From: Parelaphostrongylus tenuis | Taxonomy: Eukaryota > Nematoda > Chromadorea > Rhabditida > Metastrongylidae | Direction: 5' to 3' | DNA: 64,000 nt | Assembly: GCA_019055375.1 (NCBI GenBank) | Contig: JAHQIW010007086.1 | Span: 174,861 to 238,860, forward strand | Shown: positions 36,425-49,639 of the stretch, piece by piece | Position numbering within the stretch: position 1 is the stretch's first letter | Layout of the letters: each line of letters starts with the position of its first letter | Translations under genes and position numbers: made by a program | Notes under the pieces: model-generated | Seen by the model: only the letters and a program-made list of their open reading frames with translations | What the model was told of the DNA's origin: nothing | Databases searched by the model: none

Positions 36425-39400
36425 GCAGAAACACTTAACTCACATTTGCAATTAACGAATAGCACACTTGGTCGCGACACGACAAAAGACGTATAATTGC
36501 GAGCGTAGCCCGTAATTAGCATATACGTCCAGGAGGCATGATTAAGCTGTGATTTCCTCCACTCAGGGTTAGAATGAAGTGCGGTAACAGGGTTTTTTCT
36601 TTGCTTGTCGTTGAAAGAATGCAACTCGTCGCAGCGGTGCCTAAGTGGCAGAATTATATTGTCAGGATGATTTGATTGTGCCAAAACTACGTGCTAATGT
36701 TTTACTTCACATCAGCTGCTCTCGCGAAGCAATACTGACAATAACCTCAAAGCTTTGCAATAATAGAAATTAGCTACGACGAAAATGAAGCTCACCGCTC
36801 TGATACATGTTAGCATGTATCTTCACAGTTTGTATAAGTCTTCGAAATGCGTGAGTATATAAGTGTCTAGATAGCTAACAGTAAAGGGTAAGGCTGTTAA
36901 CCTTGATGTTACTGAGCATCGTATTCTCTTCGCTATCTCCGTGTGACATCCTCGCTTCTAATGACAACCTCTCTCAACCATTGTGACGTTGACATGCGCA
37001 TACCATACTACGATCATCACTATTGATATGCTAACCTTAGAAGAGTTATATATGCTAGATTCATTCTACAATGAATGAATATATCACAATATATAATATA
37101 TGTATCCCAACTTGACTGCGAACACATAATTCGTTCAATGGTTGAATGACCGGAAAAGTGTCACTAAATCGCGAGCTGTGGGAAAGACCACACGATCTCC
37201 GATTACATCGATTCTACCGTCCATCCTAAGCAATTAGTGCAGGCTTCCCCAAGTGACAGCTGTGTTTAGTCACGTTGTTTATTCTCTGAGAAGGAGGTGA
37301 AAGCCTACGGTTGCTAGAAAACTCTCAAAACCATGTAAATATTCAAAGAACTTAAAATCGATCATTTCTACTACTTAAATGAGTTCATGAGTGCCTGGCT
37401 TATTCGTATATCGTAGAGTGCTTGCATTTGATTGCAAATTTTTAATCCACAACATCAGCAATCTGATCTTGTTCAAGAGATTCAGGCGATCGACTGTCGC
37501 TTTCAATTATTTTTCTTTCTCAGCTAGCTTTAAAATAGCAATTAAAAAAATTAGAATTGTCCTAACACTAGACAGCTTTCTTTATTGCATCGTACAATGC
37601 TCAAAGATTTTTATCTTTGGCACCAACTAAATCTTCCCAGGCTAACACCTTTTTGTTTCTGTCGTTAAATCGTTCGAAGTTAAATGCTTTCTACTTTACT
37701 GATAAGAACATTCATTTTAGGTCATAGTGCAATTTCGATTACTTCGATTTCCTAGTCCGATTTCTAAGATTCCTAAAAGAATATTGATTGTTCTTTTGTG
37801 TTCTACGGATCTACCAAAGTGTCTATACGGCCAACGTTGCAGAATTTTCATGAGCCCTACGTAGTTGCTATGTCGATAATGGCGAGTTTCCTGTCGCTCC
37901 CAGCGTAATTGAACTTCAATACGCCAATCTTCGCTTCATCATAATATATTTCTGCTTAATAATGTGTAATGGAACTCCTCGCTGCTGTGGCAGCAACGCT
38001 TGAGCATTTTCGAATTGCATAAAATCCTCGAAAAATCCTTCATGGCTTCCCTCAGTATTTCAAACAGTGACTGAGAGCTGACGATTTTCACTAATATAGG
38101 AATTCTTTCATGAAAACAATTCCTAAGGTCGATGACTACATGAAGCATAGTTCAAACTCTAACAATAACCCAAATTTTCAGTTGTGTACAAGAATCAGAT
38201 CCTTTTTACAGAACCCAATTACTTCGTCGTGTATGCGCGCTGAGTTTCACCAACTGGGTAGGATACTGTGACCTCGTACGATTGTAATCCGAACTCACCT
38301 CCCTCACCTTACCCTATCTTTGCTGCCACGTCTCTTGAGAGGATTATGCGAAGGGTTGTACTTGGTCGCAACACACCTGTGCAATGTGAAGCCAAGAACG
38401 AAATCGAATAGCATCATCATTGAGGTAATAGGGCCCTGACACTTGTTACGAGTTTTCTTTGAGCAAATTTACAAACCTTAATAAAAAATTACGAAATTCA
38501 ATTGTTTTCGAGGTAGAAATTTTTGTGCACTCTACTAGTCTCACTGGCACACTCACCTTACCTGGACACATGTGGAAGCATACCAACCAAGATTTGGATA
38601 ATCCATAGGCAACATACTCTCTAGAGTTAGAAAGGACTCCTTTCTTTCTCCTCTTATATTTGGCTATGTCGATTCCACATCGTGTTTCTGAAACTGCCAA
38701 ATATTCTTTACGATAAAATCATTGTTGTTTTCTTCGAAGCTATGTATTATAGCATTAGATACAGTTTTTGCACTTTAACGTTTAGCAGTGCTTTGATTTA
38801 TTTGCAAGCATCAACTATGAGATAACTATTCCGTAAGTGGTCACCGAGGGACTGGCCCTCAGAGTCCTAAGCCATCACAAGTATCGGATAAGCACTGTGG
38901 GAGGTTGAGAGGCGGATTTCCGGAGGCACGGTGATTACCCGTACAACTGGTTGAGGAGAGAGTAGGCTAGGCAATTCGTTGCGCCACAACAGTTATATCA
39001 GGGCTCAAAATCGCATCGCTGGCCACTAGATACCGGATGAGGACGTGAGAGAGACAACAGATGGTAAATGAGCTCACCACAGACAAACTGTCCATGCGAA
39101 AAAAGCACATAGTAACTGCAACTCTCTCCCTCTCTTGCGTGTGGGAAGTAGGAATGTCCTAATCATGTTCGATATTTGTAATATGCTGTCCTTTTTCAAT
39201 TAGATATGAATCATAATCACTGTAGATAGAACCTTTTTCTGTCAGTACAAAACACCAGAAAATTCAACAGAGTTGGATTTTGAGGAAAAGGAGCAGGTAA
39301 CTGACATAGAAATGTCTCATTATTACTAAGTCTGTTCCTATGTGAGCAGACAAGTTCCCTTCGATTTCAAAATTTGCCGATTCTTCGACAAATCTTGCTC

Positions 39401-42400
39401 TAGTTTTGATAGACGACTATTTTAAGTGAAAAGTGAATATAATTGAAAAGGAGCGTCAATAACAGAGATACATAAGTGTTAAAACGGCAGAAATGCGACT
39501 AGAATGGAAGCTATCTCATATCATCCCTTATGGACAAGATCTTATTTGAGTAGCTTTCTTTGATACTTCTTTTTGATTGTATTATCCTGTCACAATTTCA
39601 ACAATTGAAATGAAGCATTCTTGTATAGATACTGTAGTGAAATAAAGAACGTGGCAGTTTTTTCTTGGATTTTCCCGAGGGGAAACACTCTTTGATCCAG
39701 CACGAAACGAAAAGACGCGTTTAGAGTCACTAGTCAGTGCTTGAATATTGCGGATGATTGGATGCGCTAATCGAGTGCCGAGATATACGGCGATAAGCCA
39801 CTCAGTCGGGAAGCCGAACAGGAATCCAGTCAAACGCAATCCTCAGCTCTTTCTAGTCCTCTCACCCCTAGTCCATCATCTCCAATTTGCGTCCAAATTT
39901 AATACGGAAATAGCAAGTAGGACGCGAACATCGACTATATGCGTCACATGAAAGCACAAATGACTAGAACAGCATGAAAGCCTGAAGTTTTCAAGGGGTG
40001 TGGTATTTTTTAATGAAAGTATTCGCTGTTGAATAAGTATAAAAAATTAAAATATAGAATAAATCAAAAAGAAGATCTCTCCTATTGAATGTATAGCGCT
40101 TGTCTTTCCACATTCCGAACCTTTATGATTGTTTTTCTATTAACATCTTCATTACAGCGCATCTCAAAGTAATGCCTTAATATTAGGATTTGAATACGGT
40201 TTGAAGACAGCGACTGATGACTGTCGCCTTTCTACAAAGGCGTCTCTACTATATCCTATATACATGAGAATTACGTTTTGATGAAGATTGTACGAAACTG
40301 CATTAGTGGAGAAGATAGTCTTTAAGCGTGTTTGAGCAAATCTAAGTCAGCGCACTTGTCATTATTCCCAAATCAAACACAAGAACGATGCAAATGAAAA
40401 ACTGAAGTCTATCGCTAAAAGTGCATTCCAAAAAATAAGAAGTTGTCGAGCAAAACCACACAATGTGCCGGTTGCTCGCATTTTTTCGACCTTTTTTTTT
40501 CAGTGCCTCCGAAGATGTTGTTAGATGTAGAACGGAAATTTCGTTATACCACTTGGCCAGAAACAATTTAAACTCGTTTGCCCTGTGGTTGCTAATGACA
40601 AAGATATGCTTATGATACAGTGGACAAAAAATGGAGAACAGGTATTCTGTATATGAATTAATTCTTCAAAGTTACTGTTTTTTTCGTTAAGAAAACACGA
40701 AGTCGTTGACACAATAATTTTACATTGACTAATATTTGATAGACTCCATTGAATTCAAAATTCTCCTGGGGGGGGGGGGGGCACTTTTTCAGCGGTACTT
40801 CTCCCGAAAATTCGAGATCAAATAACAATTACACGTTAGCTTGTCAGCAATAAAGCTGCTTATCCCTGGATACCGCAACAAACGAAGAGTTTGGCACGGG
40901 AATTATACTTTAGAAAAGTGCGTTACAAAATATGGAATTACTGAGTAATCCGTTCAATGACATTATTATTAACAAGTGCCAAATCGTGTTTACTGAGTTT
41001 TTGTTTTTGTTTTTGTCGCGAAACAGGAATGCCAGTTTGTTGATGTACTGATCCTAAATTATAGTCAAAACAATTTTTACGAAGTTGTTGCGAACTCACT
41101 GTTCGTGTTTTGTTCACATTTGCGCCCAGGCGGCGATGATCCATCATTGTGACAATGAGTGCCTCTACTCACGGAAAATCACTAGGACCCTCTTATAGAC
41201 GTCGCTTGAGGGCTTCAGCGCACGGCAGAGCACACATTTAGCACTCCGCCTGTCACATGAAGGAGTTTGCCAACCAAGAAAAGAACTAAATACGGATCGC
41301 TTAAATATTTGTGTTGTGGTTTAGGTGGAATGGGATTCACGTTACAAACTGGCAAAGGATGATCGTGAACTGAGAATGAAGACGGTCCGACTCGACGACA
41401 GCGGCAGATATCAATGTCAAGCCACCAATGGATTCGGACATCAAACTGTTGACTTCATAGTACATGTTTACGGTAACAAAAACATTTATTCGAAACTGAT
41501 AATGACGTATTTGAAGGCAATCATCTGCACAGTGTGGTCGTCACTCTGAGGATGGTTGCTATCATTTCAGCAATTGTTTGATCTTCTAGAAGTTTTCGTG
41601 AAAGTCAAAGAGCTTGTAATTTGCGATGGTGCAAAAATGCTAATCCAACGGTTACTATAACTTTCTGAGAAATTTTTAAAATTTCTTGCGTTTTTCAAGA
41701 ATATCAATCTCTAATCATTCATATTGTAGATCCGTCTGAAGAGTCGCTTTCGCTCAGGGATGCCATTGTGCTTGCCAACTCAAGTGAGTTATTTTTGTGC
41801 TTTTACTTGGTACGTGGAGTCTTTATCATGGAAATCTGCATGCAGATATCTATCTTCGATAGCTTTCGTAGAAGAACTCTTAATAACTTTTCACGCTTGG
41901 ATTCCACACATACTTTAAGTGACTTAGTGGTGACAGAAATGGTAATCTGGTTTGATCTTGCATTGTGTTCGTTGGAAAACAATTTACCTATGAGCAGTGT
42001 GATTAGCGGCACCATGTTGCCAGCTTTAGATATCCAGAAGCCGAGTATTTATGTTCGTGAAGGGGGGGGGGGCTTGGCTAAGGCAAACCTTCTAGACGAG
42101 TAGCAAAATGGAGATCTCATTTGAGTTCCGGTGTTTACTCCCGATATTTAAACCACCTTATTTCCGATTTGAAGAAGTTGAGTTTGTTCATTTTGGAACA
42201 GTTGATAAATCTAGCAAATCTGTGTACGAATTTATTTATTTACAAATGCTGAGCTATAGACAAAACTGTGAACCCTAGGCTGGAGCTGAACCAGCGTTTC
42301 ACCAGTGCTAGGTGCGCTTGCTACACTGATTCCACCGAGGTCACAGACCCACCACCTCTCTTTCTCCAATTTGAGGGAAGGCGTAGCTGTAAGCGAGAAA

Positions 42401-42617
42401 GAGTGCGAGGGAACAGTAGGGTTGGTGGTGTAGTTGTAGCACGCGTCCCGGGGGGAGTAGTTTAACAAACGTTCCCAAGGTTCATATTTTGCTTATGCTT
42501 ATCACTCAACACTCTTGTATGTATAACTATACCACCATAACCGCTAAAAAAGGTGGTGAAATGAAAAGAATTTATTTATCTATGTGCATATATATGCACG
42601 TGTACATCATATGTATA

Positions 42618-42649
<32 letters not shown>

Positions 42650-43410
42650 CATATATATATGTACATATGCATATACATATATATATAAATATGTATATAT
42701 AATGTTCTTTAACAGTCTCACACTGATGTTATATCCAGTTTTTCATTTCAAATCGGACTATTGCCAAAAGGCCTTGGCATATTGAAGAACATTCTACTAG
42801 CTTCAGCAAGACACTTGGCTACGGCCGCGGCATCATAGCTTGCCATCCAAATGAAATGGGCTACCAAAAAGTGATGTCTCGATGGACACTTCATGCAGTG
42901 ACTGACCACAACCGCACTTCACGCGTGACCATCTGCGAAAGTCTTCTGCTGCGAACGCACGAGCAGGACTATCTCAAGTCATAGACAACTCCTAAAGTTG
43001 GCCGCAGCAGTACCAGAAGAGCATTTAAATCGACTCAGAGTTGTACTTTATCAGAATTCGCATTGCAAAGTCGATTCGCCACATTTTGTAGAAGCTGAGC
43101 TGGACCACGGTGCCACATCCATCTTATAGCTCTTATATTTCCGCCCTGAAGCAGCATTTGTGCGAGACAAAATTAAAAAACTAAAATCAGCTTTGAAATG
43201 ATCTCACCGACTTCTCCAATCATCAGCCACATTTTTTTTCGGGAGAAAGGCATCCGGTCTTTGCCCAAGAAATGGTTGCATATCATTGATCGTGATGATG
43301 GTGATATTGCTGATTCACTGAGTTTTCTAAATAGATAACTTTTGCATAATACAAGTTTCGAAATTCGAAAGAAATCATAGGACAATTCAATATACATGCA
43401 TATATAAATG

Positions 43411-43452
<42 letters not shown>

Positions 43453-44005
43453 CGTGTCTATATGCATATATATATACATATATATGTAATTATGATGGAT
43501 GAATCTCTTATCATTGATCAATTCCTGAAAGGTGCCATGCATTCGTTTATCGAATGACTTTGGCGCGTATCGATCTATCAAATTAGTGCTCTATCCCCCC
43601 AGACAATTCTGGCACCAATTCAATGACCGCGAAGGGATGGAAGGTTTGGTAAGCGTTGAGCTCGGAATCGAACCATCGACCACATGCTTGTTGCAGAGAA
43701 TCTCCAGCCAATGTGCCAGACAATGTGCCAAGCGGCGCTGATCAATCCTTGAGGGATGCACCATGCATTTGCCTTTAATTTTCAACTTCGCATGAGATGA
43801 TTGAATGCATATCTGGTCTTTGCAAAGACTCGCGGTGGCCTTTCACTCTATCGAATCAATGCTGCTTGTTCACTCAGACAAGTCTGTTACCAATTTACCG
43901 ACCCCGGAGGGATGGATGGCTTGGTGAGCCACGTGCGCAGATTGAACCATCGATCTTGTGTACGACGCAGAGCACCTCGAACCAGTACGCCACATGTGCT
44001 CTTAT

Positions 44006-44046
<41 letters not shown>

Positions 44047-44591
44047 GAAATTAGTCGAACTTTTTCCATTAGAGCGATACGAAAATGTTTCGGAATTATT
44101 GACATCATTTTTTAGCATCTGCTCCGGCTTGGTTGATCGACATGAACCTCGACTGGTCCTCGTCCTCTCCTATGCAAATCAACCGCGGTGGTCGTATGGA
44201 GCTACGATGTCCGGCACGAGGAAATCCCCTGCCGGAAATCCGCTGGTACAAAAACAACATACGCATCACAACTGGTTAGCAAATCAAATTTAATTTGGTG
44301 TCGAGATATTCAAGTTCTAATTAGTTTATATTTTTGAGTGTCGGAATCTCTTATTTTTCGAAAGGACTTTCTTCATCAAGGAAATCGTTTAGCAGTGTCA
44401 ATATACTCGTGTTTCAACATATGACCTATCTTCGACAACAGCATTAGCTGTAAAGCTTCAGTCACCAGTAGTGATGAAGAAGCAGGATTATTATCAACCG
44501 TTTGAAAAACTCAGTCTATGAATATATATATTTTTTATGAATATTTTTGAATGATTTCGGCTTATGTACACACATATATATATACATATAC

Positions 44592-44631
<40 letters not shown>

Positions 44632-47600
44632 CTGTAGATACCAGTCGTCTCTCCATATTAGATCGAATAAAGCTACACATATGATGTATGGGAAGGGCTA
44701 ATTCACTAAAAAGCGTTCTCATATGTTCAGAAAAAAAATCCTTTCCTTTCAGACTCTGCACCACATATCGCCTCATTCGTCGTAGATCCAGCCGGCCTAG
44801 ATGATTCTGGTGAATATCGCTGCGTTCTTGAGAATCGTCTCGGTTCTATTGAAGCGATTTTCAAAGTGACGGTCGGCGATTTCTTCGACGATGGCAAGCG
44901 AATGGGCGGAAATGAAGGCGGAGCTGTAAGTATTTTATAATTTTTTACATTGTTGTTGTTTGAAATGTTAAATATTGATTGCATTCTAGGATCAAATGCC
45001 TGAACCGATCATCGATCAGCCATACAACACTACAGTTAGAGTTGGACATACAGCTCAATTTCTTTGCAAGGCAAAGTCGACTCAAAGTCCACTCATAAAG
45101 GTTTTTTTAGCTACGCATCATTGTATCGTGAATTTGTTCTCCTTTGTGGGGTACTAAGTGAGTGATTTGTGAGATGATTGAAAAATTTGATACAAAGGCG
45201 ACCGTTCGGGACGCCTGATCAGTGCCTACTTCAAGTCCACCTATTTCCACTCATCGTAAGCTTTGCTAATTAGAATAAGAATCTTCAAGTTACGCATATT
45301 TGTACCCTACAAATAAACTGTGCCATCATAATAAAGTACCATCTTGCTGCAATGCAAAAATTGCAAAGTTTTTTACTGGACTACTTTTTCGAGGACATGA
45401 ACAAGTAGGATTTGTCCACATTTTTGACACCATACAGCAAAAAGTGCATCGTTGATGCTGGCTGCTCCTTCAATTATGTTCGAGAAAATGGCGAAAATTT
45501 CAAACCAACATTTTTAATAAACATAATTTCGGCGATGCCTTTTCTCGTGGAAACCCAATGGAACGTCGCAGTTTTCTTGGCCCACTTGCTGTGCTGCCGA
45601 TGTGGCTCACACCGGCCGCAATGTTTCGCAATTTCGAAGCCAAGCTTGATATGAGACATATGAATAAAGTTTTCACAGCGTTTTGAAATAATTCATGCAC
45701 TTTTCCTGCGCCATGCATGTCCCATGTTCTTCGTGCATCCTCGCATGTTTTTGATGCATATTCAACTTTCGCTTGTGAATGAAGAAGCACTCGTTCACTA
45801 TGCACTCATAAACCGTCAAAAATCAGTGACTTTTTTCAAGGAAGTATTTCAATGTTAATCTTGTAGTTTCAAAATCCTCTCATCCCATAAAATGCCTAGA
45901 AATCTATCGTAATTGTCGGAAATTAGAAAGCGGCGATTCACATGTTAGAAATGTTACGCTCTGCTTGCGATGATATATAATGGAGGATGAGACAGTTCTG
46001 TGTCTCTTTACTGCTCAAATCCTCCATCACCGCAGATTTCTTGATAGCAATAGTCTTTCACCATAGTGAAAGGACTGGGTGAGAAATTATTGAAAAAACA
46101 CCTTCACTTAACGAGCAGCCGTTTAACATCTGCATTCGACATGCTATCCATTGATTACAGAAAGTAGACTAGGAATTATGCCTTACTTCGAATGATTTCT
46201 GAAAGAAACGAAAGATTATGTCGTAACGAATCTGTTAAAATTAGGTTTTATAATGAAATAACGCTAAGAAAAATCCAACATTCTCAAAAAAATTGGATAA
46301 ATAGTCTTACAAATTGGAGCTCTTAGTCCCCAAACTATTCAAATTAATTGGAATTTCTCGATTTAGTGGCTCAAAGAAATCGAGGATCCTGTGGCAATTC
46401 GACATCGCGATCCAAACGCGACGGTCGTGAACGCCAGTGGAATGCACCTTTTAGTATTGGAACAAACTCAAGTTGAATCGGTGTCGCGAGAAGGTGCCGA
46501 ACGTCTCTACACTAATCGCCTTGTCATTCCCACGGTAGATAAACTATCTCATGTTTATTTACCTTTCAGGGTTGAGTTGCACACAAAGAAGAAATTTTAG
46601 GTAACAAAAGAGCATGCAGGCCGATATATCTGTGTTGTCACAAGCACGCAAGGTCATATCGTATACAAAACTGCTCAACTCAACGTTGTTACTGGTAAGT
46701 GTTACTAGCGAACCAAGAGTGCAGCGATAATCAATATCGTTAAAAATATCTTTGATCTCTTTCAGTTTATGATTTTGGTTCGTTTGGTCTTGGTATGGAC
46801 AACTTTTGGTATTTTGTTATCCCGATCGCAATATTCTTCGTCGGGTTGGTCCTCGGAGCCATTTCATGGCTGCGTTGTAATCAGGAGGTTAACTTTATGT
46901 ACAAGTTTCTTTGCGATCTTTGAAAGATGATACATAAGTCATATTGGAGAGCGTTTGATGATTGTATCTGTAGTGTTAGAGTCTTCTCTGTGACTTTCAC
47001 TTTTAGCCATCTTCACCAAAATGCTTGTCGGGCAAGCCTCCACCTCCGCCTCGAATTCCTCCTCCAATAGTTCCAGCCGAGTATCCTCAGAACACTCATC
47101 AGTTCAGCCAAGAATGTACACTTGATAAAGCGAGGTAAAATGAATAGACACAAATTAAATAAGTATTCATTTAGAAAAAAAATTTGACTATATAAATTCC
47201 AAGTGATAAAAAAGGCTCATGTGAGGCTGTCATTTTCTCTTGTTTCACTTCTAGAATTATTAAGGTCACCAATTATTCTAAACAATTCGATGTTCCATCA
47301 GAAGTATCCGATGGGTATCGCGACGTTGGATCGCAACAACATTCAACGAGCACAACGAGGTAATCAATCACATTTTAATGCGACTAATCCGTGCCCAACC
47401 GACAGAGTGCGTTCACCCATTTCGTGGGCTCAGTTGCTTATTCATCAGCGGGACCAACATTTTCATCAATGGCAACCATCACTGAAAATTATAAAATGGC
47501 TGATAATTTGGCAATGGATGTTAATCTACTTAGGATTGTTTCTACCATTTTGGCGCCCTTAATTGGATCTTTCCTTCTTTGACTTTGAATGAAAATACTT

Positions 47601-48518
47601 CTCTAAACCGGCTTACACTTGGCTTAAGAGTGAACACTTAAAACGATTTTTTTCTAGACAGTTTCGCTCTTACGAGGTGCCTAGGAAAAGGTGATAAATC
47701 GTTAGCTAAATATAAACTTTGAAGCAACCAAGTTTAAGCTGAGCAATTCGAAACTCTAATAATCTCAAATATTTTCCGGATCTTTCCCGACATTGATTAC
47801 AATAACGATCTACTAACTGATAGAGGAAAATCTACTCCTTTGAGGGTAGTATAATCATCAACCAGTCGTATTAAAATCAGCGGAATTATACTTCAAAATT
47901 CACTAAGAACCAAGAGAAGAGAAAATGCAGCTGGCTTTTCAGTAACATAGAAACAGGTCGTTGTTGCATCAATTTCATCTAGCTAGCGCTTATCATCGTT
48001 CTTGCTTAGGTTTCGATGAGTCGAATTTGTACGATAATAGCTCACCACATCCATACTGGACTCAACCGGTGATGCATCGACCCATTCCCAGCTCCATTTA
48101 CACGGCGAATTCCGGCAATTATCGAACATTAGAGGTGATAACTGCTCCAATTATCGTCTAACAATCAAAGCCTTTTTCAGTGTAGTCTGTAATACAAATT
48201 GCACTCACAGGCAGCGTATATTCTGCTGTACGAAAACGTTGCAAACGCTTTGAGAAGAGATCTCTGTTTTTCTGATCTACTCTAACTCTGCATAACAGTA
48301 CTTAAATCACATACTTGCTTTTGAATTTTGACCTTCGATAGCCGCATATAATTAAAGTTTCACTTTGATGTCGTGATGACTATGATCGATAAGGTAGTGG
48401 TAGGTTAAAAACTTAGTTTCAGGTTGGTTATCCTCATACTCGGAACTATCCGTCGATGTGCAGCGACGAATATTCAGATCAAAAACAACCGTTTATTACT
48501 TACAAACGACAAAACTGA
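35564..48518 (+). CDS. FGFRL1: FGFRL1-like Ig-domain transmembrane protein
   Basis: Cell-surface receptor-like protein without kinase. Exons: 35,564-35,642 (signal peptide MVHLLIVVVTTLQAIIL); 40,504-40,641 and 41,325-41,472 (Ig1: PPKM, LVCP, DDSGRYQCQATNGFG); 41,730-41,783 (linker); 44,116-44,274 and 44,753-44,925 (Ig2: MELRCPARGNPLPEIRWYKN, DDSGEYRCVLENRLG); 44,990-45,100, 46,367-46,534 and 46,601-46,694 (Ig3: YNTTVRVGHTAQFLCK, WLKEIED, HAGRYICVVTS); 46,766-46,887 (membrane helix FWYFVIPIAIFFVGLVLGA); tail 47,007-47,134 (proline-rich), 47,255-47,359, about 47,386-47,524, about 47,983-48,134, and 48,423-48,518 (ends FITYKRQN, stop). Phases agree from exon 1 through 47,359 except a one-base shift at 40,536-40,541. 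The PPKM start of Ig1 and the NTTV..FLCK/WLK pattern of Ig3 match FGFRL1, the FGF-binding decoy-like receptor. Tail exons 13-14 are uncertain. Another Ig receptor is the alternative. Confidence 0.82.
36398..36424 (+). repeat. (CAG)9 microsatellite in intron 1
   Basis: Nine perfect CAG units inside the 4.9-kb first intron. The minus-strand frame reading through it as polycysteine is not a gene. Confidence 0.95.
40768..40781 (+). repeat. Poly-G run (G14)
   Basis: Unusual 14-base G homopolymer in the intron between the two Ig1 exons. A similar G11 run lies at 42,062-42,072. Confidence 0.95.
42235..42345 (-). repeat. SINE-C copy in an intron
   Basis: Minus strand: an A-box-like GGTGGAATCAGTGTAGC, GCTGGTTCAGCTCCAGCC (B box), then a GTTTTGTCTATAGCTCAGCAT tail matching the family in diverged form. 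Confidence 0.45.
42612..42700. repeat. (TA)n-rich microsatellite
   Basis: TA runs interrupted by TACA and TGTA steps, in the intron before Ig2. Confidence 0.9.
43390..43490. repeat. (TA)n-rich microsatellite
   Basis: Same composition as 42,612-42,700, directly upstream of a tandem SINE-A pair. Confidence 0.9.
43495..43735 (-). repeat. SINE-A copy
   Basis: Inverse copy with GAAGGGATGGAAGGTTTGGTAAG and GGAATCGAACCATCGACCAC. It lies in the intron before Ig2, next to another copy in the same orientation. Confidence 0.8.
43737..44005 (-). repeat. SINE-A copy, near full length
   Basis: Inverse copy with the 3' part (TGATCAATCCTTGAGGGATG), the body (GGAGGGATGGATGGCTTGGT) and the head (AACCAGTACGCCACATG). 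A TA run at 44,018-44,042 follows the head side. Confidence 0.9.
44577..44630. repeat. (TA)n microsatellite
   Basis: TA run within the intron splitting Ig2. Confidence 0.9.
45101..46366 (+). other. Intron of the FGFRL1-like gene, unassigned
   Basis: 1.27 kb between the two first Ig3 exons. Overlapping open frames of 80-101 residues occur on both strands at 45,412-45,805 without splice context; a decayed transposon is possible, but I see no diagnostic motif. Confidence 0.4.
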
Positions 48519-49237
48519 GTCCTTTCAAAAATGATCAAAACAGTTCATCATCCGGATGGACAACATCATTGTTCCTTACGTAATCAGCGTGAAACGATCA
48601 TGCATCCACATCATTCTAAATTATCAAACAATGTTTTTCTTTCGTTTCTTGTAAGATGATTTGATAGTTTTTTTGATGTGATTACATTTTTGTGCACATT
48701 AGTTTTTCAGAGAGTGCCAAAAATACGAATGTTCTCAATAACTTTTTATTTTCTTTTGTTACTTTGTAGTAATATTTATTCTAACATCCATTGTTGATGC
48801 AATGACGAACTCGATACTCCTTGATTACGGGTATTTTTTTTTGCAAACGTATGTTAACATTGCAAGAAATAATAGGTTCGTAAGCTGGAACTTTGTTGTT
48901 ATATTCTCAATAGGTATTTTATCATCTCTGATTGCATACTTGTACAGTTTACGGTAGGTGATCCTGTGGTTGCTATATGGATTGCTGAGCTTGCACTCAT
49001 TCATCTCCTGAGCTTAATATCCTCATTCAGTACAGGTACATCACTCGTCATCATTTAGATTGCTTCATATTTTTTTACTTTTGTTATTTACCAATGAAAA
49101 TGAATAAATCAACTTTGTTCTGTTCGTAAGACTTTGCATGTTGGTTATACTTTTTTTCTTTTTCGAACTAGGCATATATATGGACGTACTTACTTAACAT
49201 AGTATTTTATATATGATAGAAGAAGCATTTGGAACAT

Positions 49238-49520
49238 TGCTTAGAGTTGTCCTGTGGCACGTACGTGCTTGATGGTTTAATCTCGCAGCCAACATTCACC
49301 AGGCCTTCCATCCCTCCAGGGGCCGGTGAATTGGTGCCAGGCTTGTCTGAGAGGATAGCAGCACTGACTTTATACGCAAACTGACCACTTCGAATCAACG
49401 AAAAGTCAAGACATGCATTCGATCATCTCAAAAGATGCTAGAAGAGTATCAATAGATGAGGCGTCCCTGAGCGAATATCACAGTCGACAACTTTATCCTT
49501 CATCCTTTATATTTGATAAG
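49238..49520 (+). repeat. SINE-A copy
   Basis: Plus strand: a diverged head, GATGGTTTAATCTCGCAGCC (B box region), body blocks (CCTTCCATCCCTCCAGGGGC, GAGAGGATAGCAGCACTGAC), then a TTTATCCTTCATCCTTTATA tail. It lies about 0.7 kb after the FGFRL1-like stop codon. Confidence 0.8.
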
Positions 49521-49639
49521 AAAATAAAGCATAAAGCGCTCGACGTTTATCAGTTTCTATGAGTTACGCCATAGATTAAACTCCACTGACACATGACGCA
49601 TAATGCAAGTTTTTTCTGAAGCTTGCGACAATTTAAGAC

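Noticed and set aside
36103..36684. Minus-strand frames including a polycysteine stretch
   Set aside because: Polycysteine is the (CAG)9 microsatellite read in another frame; the region is an intron of the receptor-like gene.
39582..39839. 85-residue minus frame MRLTGFLFGFPTEW..
   Set aside because: Reads naturally, but no splice sites or partner exons were found, and it sits antisense in a long intron.
43797..44293. Overlapping 83-111 residue frames near 44 kb
   Set aside because: They are translations of SINE-A and a TA run; only 44,116-44,274 is a real exon, read in the Ig2 frame.
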